Positions 24,014 through 31,089 of a stretch of DNA of 64,000 nucleotides are shown in pieces. How positions within the stretch are numbered: position 1 is the stretch's first letter; the number at the start of each line of letters is the position of its first letter. The DNA is from Clostridiales bacterium (GTDB lineage Bacteria; Bacillota; Clostridia; Oscillospirales; Oscillospiraceae): the NCBI GenBank assembly GCA_022775085.1, contig JALFJQ010000039.1:48719-112718 (forward strand), in the 5' to 3' direction. A program made the position numbers and the translations under genes. Under the pieces are notes generated by a model. The model ran no database searches, had not been told where the DNA came from, and worked only from the letters and a program-made list of their open reading frames with translations.

Positions 24014-24243
24014 AAGCCTTCCTCAAAGAGGTAATGTCATCAGCTTAAGGCATCAGAGAAAACTCTTGCTGTCATTGCGAACCAGTGCGCACACTGGTGT
24101 GGCAATCCGTTCCCTTTCCAATGCGGCTTTTTGCCCCTGTTACCAAGGGAGAACGGATTGCCACGTCGCTGCGCTCCTCGCAATGACAGCGGTGGACGGT
24201 ACAGGAATGCTTAAGTTGATGACATTGCCCAAAGGGGAAGGCT
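24014..24243. repeat. Nested inverted repeats with a complete TGTCATTGC element
   Basis: The outer arms are AAGCCTTCC...CATCAGCTTAAG (24014-24049) and CTTAAGTTGATG...GGAAGGCTT (24210-24244), imperfect complements. Inside, 24070-24190 is a complete element: GCTGTCATTGCGAACCAGTG at left and CGCTCCTCGCAATGACAGC at right, with TGTGGCAATCCGTTC and GAACGGATTGCCACG as inner inverted segments. This fills most of the 351-bp gap between the WYL regulator and nfo; no gene is seen. Confidence 0.7.
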
Positions 24244-24288
24244 TTTTTCTCAATTATACCACATCCCCTGCTCCCGGCAAGGGGCAAT

Positions 24289-24317
24289 TTGCATTTTCCT
24301 TCTGCGTATGCTATAAT
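24289..24317 (+). promoter_or_regulatory. Promoter of nfo
   Basis: TTGCAT (24289-24294), 17-bp spacer, TATAAT (24312-24317), 21 bp before the start codon. Confidence 0.7.
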
Positions 24318-24338
24318 GTCCCAAAAGGAGTGAAGATC

Positions 24339-25166
24339 ATGGGTTATTTTGGATGCCATCTGTCTGCCAGTGGTGGGAGTGCCGCCATGGTGAAAACTGC
24401 CATGTCCATCGGGGCCAATACCTTTGCCTTTTTCACCCGGAATCCCCGGGGCAGCAAGGCGAAAAAAGAGGACGCGGCCGATGCGGCGAAAGCTGTTTCC
24501 ATGCTGGAATCCGATGGCTTTGGAAAGCTGGTTGCCCACGGGGCCTATACCATGAACCTGTGCACCGCCGACCAGGAAGCACGGGGCTTTGCGGCTGACA
24601 TTTTGGAGGACGACTTGCGGCGGATGGCGGCGCTGCCCGGGAATTTTTACAATTTCCATCCCGGCAGCCATGTGGGGCAGGGGGCGGAGGCCGGAATCGA
24701 TTACATTGCCGTTGCTCTGAAAAACGCGCTGCGCCATGATTACCCGGTGACGGTGCTGCTGGAAACCATGGCGGGTAAGGGAAGTGAAATTGGCGGCCGG
24801 TTCGAGGAGCTGAAAGCCATTCTGGATGCCGTGGGAAATCCCAACGTAGGCGTGTGTCTCGATACCTGCCATGTCTACGACGGGGGCTATGATATTGTGA
24901 ACGATCTGGACGGGGTTCTCGGGGAATTTGACAGAATCATCGGCCTTCCCAGGCTGAAAGCCCTGCACCTGAACGATTCCAAGAATCCCTTCGCCAGCCA
25001 CAAGGACCGGCATGAATGCCTGGGAAAAGGCAGCCTGGGGATCGAAACGTTCCGGGCCATCGTGAACCACCCGGCCCTTCGGGACAAGCCCATGATTCTG
25101 GAGACCCCCAACGAGCTGCCCGGCTATCAGGCGGAGATCGCGCTGCTGCGCTCTCTGGAATCTTAA
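24339..25166 (+). CDS. nfo: Deoxyribonuclease IV (apurinic/apyrimidinic endonuclease)
   Basis: Endonuclease IV cuts DNA 5' to abasic sites in base excision repair with a three-metal centre in a TIM barrel. The 275 residues show GCHLSASGGSAAMVKTA with the first His, NFHPGSHVGQGAEAGID, LLETMAGKGSEIGGRFEEL, VGVCLDTCHVYDGGYDI and LHLNDSKNPFASHKDRHECLGKGSLG, and the last Glu in ILETPNE. All expected metal ligands are there. Length is normal. ATG 24339 follows AAAAGGAGTG. Upstream in-frame sequence belongs to the repeats and is excluded. Confidence 0.97.
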   Translation: MGYFGCHLSASGGSAAMVKTAMSIGANTFAFFTRNPRGSKAKKEDAADAAKAVSMLESDGFGKLVAHGAYTMNLCTADQEARGFAADILEDDLRRMAALPGNFYNFHPGSHVGQGAEAGIDYIAVALKNALRHDYPVTVLLETMAGKGSEIGGRFEELKAILDAVGNPNVGVCLDTCHVYDGGYDIVNDLDGVLGEFDRIIGLPRLKALHLNDSKNPFASHKDRHECLGKGSLGIETFRAIVNHPALRDKPMILETPNELPGYQAEIALLRSLES

Positions 25167-25219
25167 AAGAAAGTTCATTTGACTTATTCAACGGAATATG
25201 TCATTTTATAAGGAAAGCC

Positions 25220-25378
25220 ATTCGTAGGGCGGGGTCATGACCCCGCCGACCACATAGCGGATTTGTAGGGTTTTCGTCCAATCGTAATGCGTTGGTTTTC
25301 ATCCAACATATCCCATTTCTATTGGATTCATAGATAATCGAAACCGCGTCGGCGGGGTCATGACCCCGCCCTACGAAT
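25220..25378. repeat. GTAGGG-palindrome element with perfect 31-bp ends
   Basis: ATTCGTAGGGCGGGGTCATG... (25220-25250) and its exact complement (25348-25378) enclose about 100 bp of AT-rich sequence. Each arm holds the 20-bp palindrome GGCGGGGTCATGACCCCGCC. The core GTAGGG to CCCTAC spans 25224-25374. It fills most of the 238-bp gap between nfo and the FHA-SEDS gene. Confidence 0.8.
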
Positions 25379-25404
25379 CTGAATTAAGAGAGGAGGGGAG
25401 AACC

Positions 25405-27126
25405 TTGGAAGAATACTTACGCGCCCTGTCGGTGGACCCGGCAGCGCTGACCAGTCAGTATGTGGGCCTTCTGCGTTACGCGGTGCCGGCGCTTGTATTT
25501 CTGCTCCTGCTCCGCTGTGTCTGGCCACTGCTGACCTTCCGCCGGGAGCCGGAAATCTGGGCCTGGCTGAACATGAACGACGGCACCCAGATCCCCATCA
25601 CCCATTGGGAGAACGTCATCGGCAGGAGCAAAAGCTGCGACGTGACCATCGATTTTTCTACCATCTCCCGGAACCACGCGGTGCTGACCCGCTATGACGA
25701 CGGCAGCTGGACACTGCTTGACATTGGCTCCAAGACGGGAACCTTTGTCAACGACCGGCCCATCCAGATCTGTGCCCTGAAGCCCAGGGACCGTATCTCC
25801 ATCGGCGGCGTGGAAATGCAGCTTCAGCCCATTACCCAGCGGCAGGAGCTGCGGCAGGCGGAACTTCGCACGAAGGCCGCCTCCGGCTGGGACAGCGTGA
25901 CCAACCTGATGCTGCTGACCATCTTGCAGTGCCTCATGACCCTGGGCTTTTTCCTCCGGGGGGAACAGGTGGATTTTCCCAACATTCTGCGGGGCTTCGG
26001 CGGCATTATGCTTGCCCAGTGGGTGCTGTACATCTTTTACTGCCTTATCCGCCGGAAGTCCTTTGAGGTGGAGACCATCGCTTTTTTCCTGTGCACCATG
26101 GGCATGGCGGCCATTGCTACGGTCAAACCCGGAGAAGCGGTGAAGCAGCTGTACGCCATGATTCTGGGCATCGTGACCTTCCTGTTCCTCGGGTGGTCGC
26201 TGCGGGATCTGGAGCGGGCCAAGGTGATCCGGTATCTGGCGGTGGCGGCAGGCGTGGGATTTTTAGTCATCACCCTGCTGTTCGGGACGGAATACTATGG
26301 CGCGAAAAACTGGCTCATCATCGGCGGAATGTCGCTCCAGCCCTCGGAGCTGAGCAAGGTCTGCTTCGTGTTCGCGGGAGCCTCCACCATGGACCGCATT
26401 ATGAGCAAGCGGAACCTGATCCTGTTCATCGCCTATTCCGTGCTGATTTGCGGACTGCTGGCCCTGATGAACGATTTCGGCACGGCCCTGATCTTCTTCT
26501 GCGCCTTCCTGCTCATTGCCTATCTCCGCTCCGGCAGCGTGGGCACGGTGGCTCTCGCCATCACCGCTCTGGGCTTTGCCGGGGTGCTGGCCCTGAAAAT
26601 TGCCCCCCACGCCCTGCACCGGTTCACTATCTGGCGGCACGTCTGGTCTGACCCGCTGGGCGGCGGCTACCAGCAGACCCGTGCCCTCATGTGCATCGCT
26701 TCCGGCGGCCTGTTCGGCCTTGGCCCGGAGGGCGGGCTGCTGCAATATGTGTTCGCTGCGGATTCCGACATCGCTTTCGCTACCATTTCCGAGGAGTGGG
26801 GATTGCTGGTGGCATTGATGATGGTGCTGAGCATTGCGGCTCTGGGCTTCTTCGCCATGCGCACCACGAGAGTGGCCCGCAGCAGCTTCTATTCCATCGG
26901 CGGCTGCACTGCCGCGGGGGTCCTCGTCATTCAGACCATCCTCAACTGTCTGGGCACGGTGGACATCCTGCCCTTTACCGGCGTGACCTTCCCCTTCCTC
27001 AGCAACGGCGGCACCAGCATGATCGGCGCCTGGGGGCTGCTGGCCTTCGTCAAGGCGGCGGACACCCGGCAGAACGCCAGCTTTGCCATTCGACTCCAAA
27101 AAGCGGAAAGGGGGAGTAAGGTTTGA
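25405..27126 (+). CDS. FHA-domain SEDS protein (FtsW/RodA/SpoVE family)
   Basis: A 573-residue fusion. One N-terminal membrane helix (about 22-45) is followed by an FHA phosphothreonine-binding domain at about 52-135: NVIGRSKSCDVTIDF, ISRNHAVLTRYDDGSWTLLD and SKTGTFVNDRPI. From about 165 on it is a polytopic SEDS glycosyltransferase, with WLIIGGMSLQPSELSKVCFV, DFGTALIFFCAFLL, GGYQQTRALMCIASGGLFG, ISEEWGLLVALMMV and the closing TGVTFPFLSNGGTSMIGAWG. SEDS enzymes polymerise peptidoglycan with a class B PBP, and a PBP gene overlaps its stop. The start is TTG 25405 after AGGAGGGG. The FHA part suggests control by a Ser/Thr kinase; none is in the window. Confidence 0.92.
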   Translation: MEEYLRALSVDPAALTSQYVGLLRYAVPALVFLLLLRCVWPLLTFRREPEIWAWLNMNDGTQIPITHWENVIGRSKSCDVTIDFSTISRNHAVLTRYDDGSWTLLDIGSKTGTFVNDRPIQICALKPRDRISIGGVEMQLQPITQRQELRQAELRTKAASGWDSVTNLMLLTILQCLMTLGFFLRGEQVDFPNILRGFGGIMLAQWVLYIFYCLIRRKSFEVETIAFFLCTMGMAAIATVKPGEAVKQLYAMILGIVTFLFLGWSLRDLERAKVIRYLAVAAGVGFLVITLLFGTEYYGAKNWLIIGGMSLQPSELSKVCFVFAGASTMDRIMSKRNLILFIAYSVLICGLLALMNDFGTALIFFCAFLLIAYLRSGSVGTVALAITALGFAGVLALKIAPHALHRFTIWRHVWSDPLGGGYQQTRALMCIASGGLFGLGPEGGLLQYVFAADSDIAFATISEEWGLLVALMMVLSIAALGFFAMRTTRVARSSFYSIGGCTAAGVLVIQTILNCLGTVDILPFTGVTFPFLSNGGTSMIGAWGLLAFVKAADTRQNASFAIRLQKAERGSKV

Positions 27127-28496
27127 ACCGAATTACCAAACGAACCTGGATCATGGGCCTGTTCCTCCTGCTTCTGCTGGGCGGGCTGCTGCTGTTTCTG
27201 TGGGAGTATGTGACCCAGGCAGAGAGCTGGGTATCCTTTTCCGGCTCGCCCCACCTGTATAACAGCAGCAACATCGGCTGCGGCACCATTACGGACCGAA
27301 GCGGAAATGTATTGCTGGACATCTCCCAGGGGCGCACCTATTCTGACGATGCAGCCACCCGTAAATCCACCCTCCACTGGCTGGGAGACCGGAAGGGCTT
27401 TATCAGCGCTTCCACCGTCTCTGCCTACGCCGCGTCCATGGTGGGCTATGATCTGGTCAGCGGCGTGTACAACGCGTCCGATGAGGGCGGCAATGCCCGT
27501 CTGACGCTATCCGCCAAGGTGCAGAACACGGCTTTGGAAGCCATGGGAAACCGAAAGGGCACAGTGGGCGTCTACAATTACAAGACCGGCGAAATTCTCT
27601 GCGCCGTGACCACCCCCACCTACGACCCGGACAACGTACCGGACATCGCGAATGACACGACAGGAGCCTATGGCGGCGTGTACTTAAACCGCTTTTTGCA
27701 GTCTGCCTATGTGCCCGGCTCCATTTTCAAGATTGTCACCCTGTCGGCGGCCCTGGACTGCGTGCCGGGCATTGAGGACATGACCTTCACCTGCCGCGGC
27801 AAGATTGCGTACGGCACAGAAGCCGTCACCTGTGAGAAGGCCCATGGCACTCAGAGCCTGAAGCAGGCCTTTGCCAACTCCTGCAACTGTGCCTTTGCCC
27901 AGATTGCCGAGAAGGTTGGCAAGAATAATATGGTGAACTATGTCAAGCAGTTCGGGGTGACGCAAAAGCTGTCCTTCGACGGCAGCACCACCGCCGCAGG
28001 AAACTACGACATTTCCAACACCGGCGCGGTGTCCTTCGCCTGGAGCTGCATCGGCCAGCACTCTGACCTTGTAAACCCCGCCCGGTACATGACCTTTATG
28101 GGTGCCGTTGCGGGCCGGGGTGTGGCAGCGGAGCCTTATCTCATGGAGATCGTCACAAACGGCGGGGACGTCACCTACGAGGCAAAGACCAGGAAAACCG
28201 GCCGGATCATGCCGGAATCCGTGGCGGACACTGTGGCCAGCTATATGCGCAATAACGTACAGACCGTCTACGGCGACGGGAATTTCGGCGGCCTTCCCGT
28301 GTGCGCCAAGTCCGGCACCAGCCAGCTGGGCGGCGATCAGAAATCCAACGCCATGTTCGCTGGGTTCGTGGACAGTGAACAGTACCCCCTGGCCTTTATC
28401 GTCGTGGTGGAGAACGGCGGCTACGGCAGCCACACCTGCGTTCCCGTCATCAGCAAGGTGCTTGCCGCCTGCAAAACCGTCATGGACGCGGAATAA
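27123..28496 (+). CDS. Class B penicillin-binding protein, transpeptidase
   Basis: This 457-residue protein crosslinks peptidoglycan as partner of the SEDS enzyme encoded just before it. It has an N-terminal membrane anchor (WIMGLFLLLLLGGLLLFLWEY), a short pedestal, and the transpeptidase domain: PGSIFKIVT (SxxK, near residue 200), ANSCNCAFAQIA (SxN) and CAKSGTSQLGG (KSGT in place of KTG). It lacks PASTA domains and is shorter than PBP2 of the elongasome. The start is TTG 27123, after GGGGGAG, overlapping the TGA of the SEDS gene. The arrangement resembles the rodA-pbpA pair of actinobacteria and clostridia. Whether it acts in elongation, division or sporulation cannot be told. Confidence 0.93.
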   Translation: MNRITKRTWIMGLFLLLLLGGLLLFLWEYVTQAESWVSFSGSPHLYNSSNIGCGTITDRSGNVLLDISQGRTYSDDAATRKSTLHWLGDRKGFISASTVSAYAASMVGYDLVSGVYNASDEGGNARLTLSAKVQNTALEAMGNRKGTVGVYNYKTGEILCAVTTPTYDPDNVPDIANDTTGAYGGVYLNRFLQSAYVPGSIFKIVTLSAALDCVPGIEDMTFTCRGKIAYGTEAVTCEKAHGTQSLKQAFANSCNCAFAQIAEKVGKNNMVNYVKQFGVTQKLSFDGSTTAAGNYDISNTGAVSFAWSCIGQHSDLVNPARYMTFMGAVAGRGVAAEPYLMEIVTNGGDVTYEAKTRKTGRIMPESVADTVASYMRNNVQTVYGDGNFGGLPVCAKSGTSQLGGDQKSNAMFAGFVDSEQYPLAFIVVVENGGYGSHTCVPVISKVLAACKTVMDAE

Positions 28497-28525
28497 TTGT
28501 CGATTCTACACAAAAAAGTCGAAAG

Positions 28526-28552
28526 CACCACAGAGGAATCTGTGGTGTTTTC
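28526..28552 (+). terminator. Terminator of the SEDS-PBP pair
   Basis: CACCACAGA (28526-28534) and TCTGTGGTG (28539-28547) close a GGAA tetraloop, followed by TTTTC. The liv promoter begins 5 bp later. Confidence 0.85.
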
Positions 28553-28556
28553 TACG

Positions 28557-28585
28557 TTGACAAATGTCTCTCTGTGAGATACAAT
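28557..28585 (+). promoter_or_regulatory. Promoter of the liv leader and operon
   Basis: TTGACA (28557-28562), 17-bp spacer, TACAAT (28580-28585). The predicted RNA start lies about 240 nt before livJ, which leaves room for the leader peptide and hairpin. Confidence 0.8.
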
Positions 28586-28617
28586 ACACGCAAGTTCCAA
28601 GGAGGAGGTACAGCGTG

Positions 28618-28743
28618 ATGAAAGCTATGAATACTGCTGCGGTGTGCCCCGCCGCCCGAATTACCCGCCGTCTTGACACTGCTGTAGAGTTGGCAGTGTC
28701 CGTTCGTGCGCTGAGCGTACGAATTACCGCCGCGCAGGCGTGA
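28618..28743 (+). CDS. Putative leader peptide upstream of livJ
   Basis: A 41-residue frame from ATG 28618 to TGA 28743 with an excellent ribosome site (AAGGAGGAGG, 28598-28607). The peptide is MKAMNTAAVCPAARITRRLD, then TAVELAVSVRALSVRITAAQA. About a quarter of the residues are Val, Leu or Ile, grouped in residues 24-37 (VELAVSVRALSVRI). The coding sequence also folds: GACACTGC/GCAGTGTC (28675-28682 with 28693-28700) and CGTGCGC/GCGTACG (28705-28721). Placed between promoter and a terminator-like hairpin ahead of a branched-chain amino acid transporter, it fits an attenuation leader. No relative is known to me, and a start at GTG 28615 is possible. Confidence 0.5.
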   Translation: MKAMNTAAVCPAARITRRLDTAVELAVSVRALSVRITAAQA

Positions 28744-28768
28744 CCGGGTTTTCCTTCTGTATGGAAAG

Positions 28769-28800
28769 GCGGCTGCGCAAATGTGCGTGTCCGCTTTTTT
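28769..28800 (+). terminator. Attenuator-like hairpin between leader peptide and livJ
   Basis: GCGGCTGCGCA (28769-28779) pairs with TGCGTGTCCGC (28784-28794) apart from a 3x3 internal loop, followed by T6. Upstream CCGCC (28727-28731) could pair with GGCGG (28768-28772), or GCGCAG (28732-28737) with CTGCGC (28773-28778). Either would compete with the 5' arm, as an antiterminator would. Confidence 0.5.
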
Positions 28801-28836
28801 ATAGTTTATACTCTTGTGAGAAAAGGAGAAAACATT

Positions 28837-30060
28837 ATGAAAAAGTTCGTTGCTATGCTTCTGGCAGCCCTGATGGTTCTGTCTCTGGCAGCCTGCGGCG
28901 GCTCCAGCGCTCCCGCTGAGACCAAGGCCGATGCCGCCCCCGCCGCTACTGAGGCTCCCGCTGCCGAGGCTCCCGCCGCTGAGGGCGCTGCCCCCGCACT
29001 GAAGATCGGCCTGACCGGCCCCATGACCGGCTCCGTTTCCGCTTATGGCCTGGCTGTCCGGGGCGGCATGGAAATTGCCGTTGCTGAGATCAATGCCAGG
29101 GGCGGTCTGCAGATCGAGTTCAAGTCCGAGGACGACGAGGCCGACGGCTCCGATAAGGCTGTCTCCGCCTACAACTCCCTGAAGGACTGGGGTATGCAGA
29201 TCATGGCCGGCCCTGTGACCACCGGTTCCTCTCTGGCTATTGCCGCTGAGACCGTCAATGACCAGATCTTCATGCTGACCCCCTCTGCTTCCGCTACTGA
29301 CGTTGCCATGACCGGCTCCAACGTCTACCAGATGTGCTTCACCGACCCCAACCAGGGCGCTTCCGCCGCTGAGCTGATGGCTCAGAAGTGGCCTGATGCC
29401 ACCATCGGTGTCATCTACGACTCCTCCGATGCTTACTCCGCCGGTATCGTGGACGGCTTCCTGACCAAGGCTTCCGAGCTGGGCCTGAACATTGCCGTTG
29501 ACAACGCCGCCTTCACTGCCGACAACAAGGCCGACCTGTCCACCCAGGTCAATATGTGCAAGGATGCCGGCTGCGATCTGGTGTTCCTGCCCTTCTACTA
29601 CACCGAGGCCGCTCAGGTTCTGACCTATGCCAACACCGTGGGCTACGCTCCCACCTTCTTCGGCTGCGACGGCATGGACGGCATCCTGACCGTGGAAGGC
29701 TTCGATGCCAAGCTGGCTGAGGGCCTGGTTCTGATGACCCCCTTCGATGCCAATGCCACCGACGAGGCTACCGTCAAGTTTGTTGAGCAGTTCAAGGCCA
29801 ACAACGGCGGCCTGGTGCCCAACCAGTTCGCGGCTGACGGCTATGACGTCATCTACGCCCTGTACAACGCCTGTGTCGCCGCCGGTGTGGATGGCTCCAC
29901 TCCCGCTGCCGATGTCTGCGCCGCTCTGCAGGAGCAGTTCAAGACTCTGACCGTTGACGGTCTGACCGGCAAGGGCATGACCTGGGACGAGAACGGCATG
30001 ATCTCCAAGGCTCCTGCCGCTATGGTCGTCAAGGACGGCGCTTACGCTCCTCTGGCTTAA
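28837..30060 (+). CDS. livJ: Branched-chain amino acid ABC transporter, substrate-binding lipoprotein
   Basis: LivJ-type proteins capture leucine, isoleucine and valine (or related ligands) outside the membrane and deliver them to LivHM. The 407 residues start with a lipoprotein signal (MKKFVAMLLAALMVLSLAAC, Cys 20), then a 35-residue Ala/Pro/Glu linker. The type I periplasmic-binding fold follows: LKIGLTGPMTGSVSAYGLAV, INARGGLQIEFKSEDDEADG, MLTPSASATDVAM, VIYDSSDAYSAGIVDGF and FFGCDGMDGIL. ATG 28837 follows AAAAGGAGAAAAC. Codon use looks strongly biased, fitting high expression. Ligand specificity cannot be read from sequence. It leads an intact five-gene operon. Confidence 0.92.
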   Translation: MKKFVAMLLAALMVLSLAACGGSSAPAETKADAAPAATEAPAAEAPAAEGAAPALKIGLTGPMTGSVSAYGLAVRGGMEIAVAEINARGGLQIEFKSEDDEADGSDKAVSAYNSLKDWGMQIMAGPVTTGSSLAIAAETVNDQIFMLTPSASATDVAMTGSNVYQMCFTDPNQGASAAELMAQKWPDATIGVIYDSSDAYSAGIVDGFLTKASELGLNIAVDNAAFTADNKADLSTQVNMCKDAGCDLVFLPFYYTEAAQVLTYANTVGYAPTFFGCDGMDGILTVEGFDAKLAEGLVLMTPFDANATDEATVKFVEQFKANNGGLVPNQFAADGYDVIYALYNACVAAGVDGSTPAADVCAALQEQFKTLTVDGLTGKGMTWDENGMISKAPAAMVVKDGAYAPLA

Positions 30061-30078
30061 TTTCTGACTCCCAATGAC

Positions 30079-30108
30079 GGGAAGGGAAGGGTGACACCTT
30101 CCCTTCCC
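30079..30108 (+). promoter_or_regulatory. Perfect 12-bp hairpin between livJ and livH
   Basis: GGGAAGGGAAGG (30079-30090) and CCTTCCCTTCCC (30097-30108) around a GTGACA loop. The T-run (TTTTTT, 30117-30122) starts nine bases later, so termination would be weak. Such a hairpin could stabilise the livJ part of the transcript or cause partial termination, giving more binding protein than permease. Confidence 0.6.
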
Positions 30109-30197
30109 ATGCGCTGTTTTTTCGGCAGTCCATGAGAGCCGCGGGCAGGAAGGGCTGTCATGGATCGCCGACATTACAATGTAAAGAGAGGTATAAT

Positions 30198-31079
30198 ATG
30201 CAGATTTTACAGTATCTGATCAACGGCATCAGTATCGGCTCGGTGTACGCCATCATCGCGCTGGGCTATACCATGGTCTATGGTATTGCCAAGATGCTGA
30301 ACTTTGCCCACGGCGACGTCATTATGATCGGCGCCTATATTTCCTTCTGCGTCACCAGTTACCTGGGGCTTCCGGCATGGGTGTCCATCATCGCGGCTGT
30401 GGTGGTGTGTACGCTGCTGGGCATCACCATTGAGGGGCTGGCCTACAAGCCCCTCCGGGGAACTCCCAGCCTGGCAGTGCTGATTACCGCCATCGGTGTC
30501 AGCTACTTCCTGCAGAACGCCGCCCAGCTGATCTGGTCCTCCAGCCCCAAGAACTTTACTTCCGTCGTCACCATGAAGCCCATCTCCCTGGCGGACGGCA
30601 AGATCGTCATTACCGGCGAGGTGCTGCTGACCGTGGCGGCCTGCATTCTGGTGATGGTGGGTCTGACCCTGTTCACCAGTAAGACACGCACCGGCAAGGC
30701 TATGCGGGCGGTGTCTGAGGACCGGGACGCGGCCCAGCTCATGGGCATCAACGTCAACCAGACCATCTCTACCACCTTCGCCATCGGCTCCGCCCTGGCG
30801 GCAATTGCAGGCGTGCTGCTGTGCTCCACGGTGCCCACGCTCCAGCCCACCACCGGCTCCATGCCCGGCATCCGGGCCTTTACCGCCGCGGTGTTCGGCG
30901 GAATCGGCTCCATCCCTGGTGCCATGCTGGGAGGCATTCTGCTGGGCATTATTGAGACCTTCAGCAAGGCGTATCTTTCCACCCAGTTCTCTGACGCCAT
31001 CGTGTTCTCTGTTCTGATCATCATTCTGCTGGTAAAACCCGCGGGCCTGCTGGGCAAGCAGATCCAGGAAAAGGTGTGA
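30198..31079 (+). CDS. livH: Branched-chain amino acid ABC transporter permease LivH
   Basis: One of the two membrane subunits of the LIV importer. The 293-residue protein is polytopic. It starts QYLINGISIGSVYAIIALGY then TMVYGIAKMLNFAHGD, the LivH signature, and carries the EAA-like coupling loop TGKAMRAVSEDRDAAQLMGI and the closing GSMPGIRAFTAAVFGGIGSI and PGAMLGGILLGIIE. Length is typical. ATG 30198 follows AAAGAGAGG. It lies 137 bp after livJ, separated by a perfect hairpin, and 10 bp before livM. Confidence 0.95.
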   Translation: MQILQYLINGISIGSVYAIIALGYTMVYGIAKMLNFAHGDVIMIGAYISFCVTSYLGLPAWVSIIAAVVVCTLLGITIEGLAYKPLRGTPSLAVLITAIGVSYFLQNAAQLIWSSSPKNFTSVVTMKPISLADGKIVITGEVLLTVAACILVMVGLTLFTSKTRTGKAMRAVSEDRDAAQLMGINVNQTISTTFAIGSALAAIAGVLLCSTVPTLQPTTGSMPGIRAFTAAVFGGIGSIPGAMLGGILLGIIETFSKAYLSTQFSDAIVFSVLIIILLVKPAGLLGKQIQEKV

Positions 31080-31089
31080 GGTGAGCGGT

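Noticed and set aside
22827..25378. GTAGGG elements as intrinsic terminators
   Set aside because: Most copies lack a T-tract after the hairpins and occur in divergent as well as tandem gaps.
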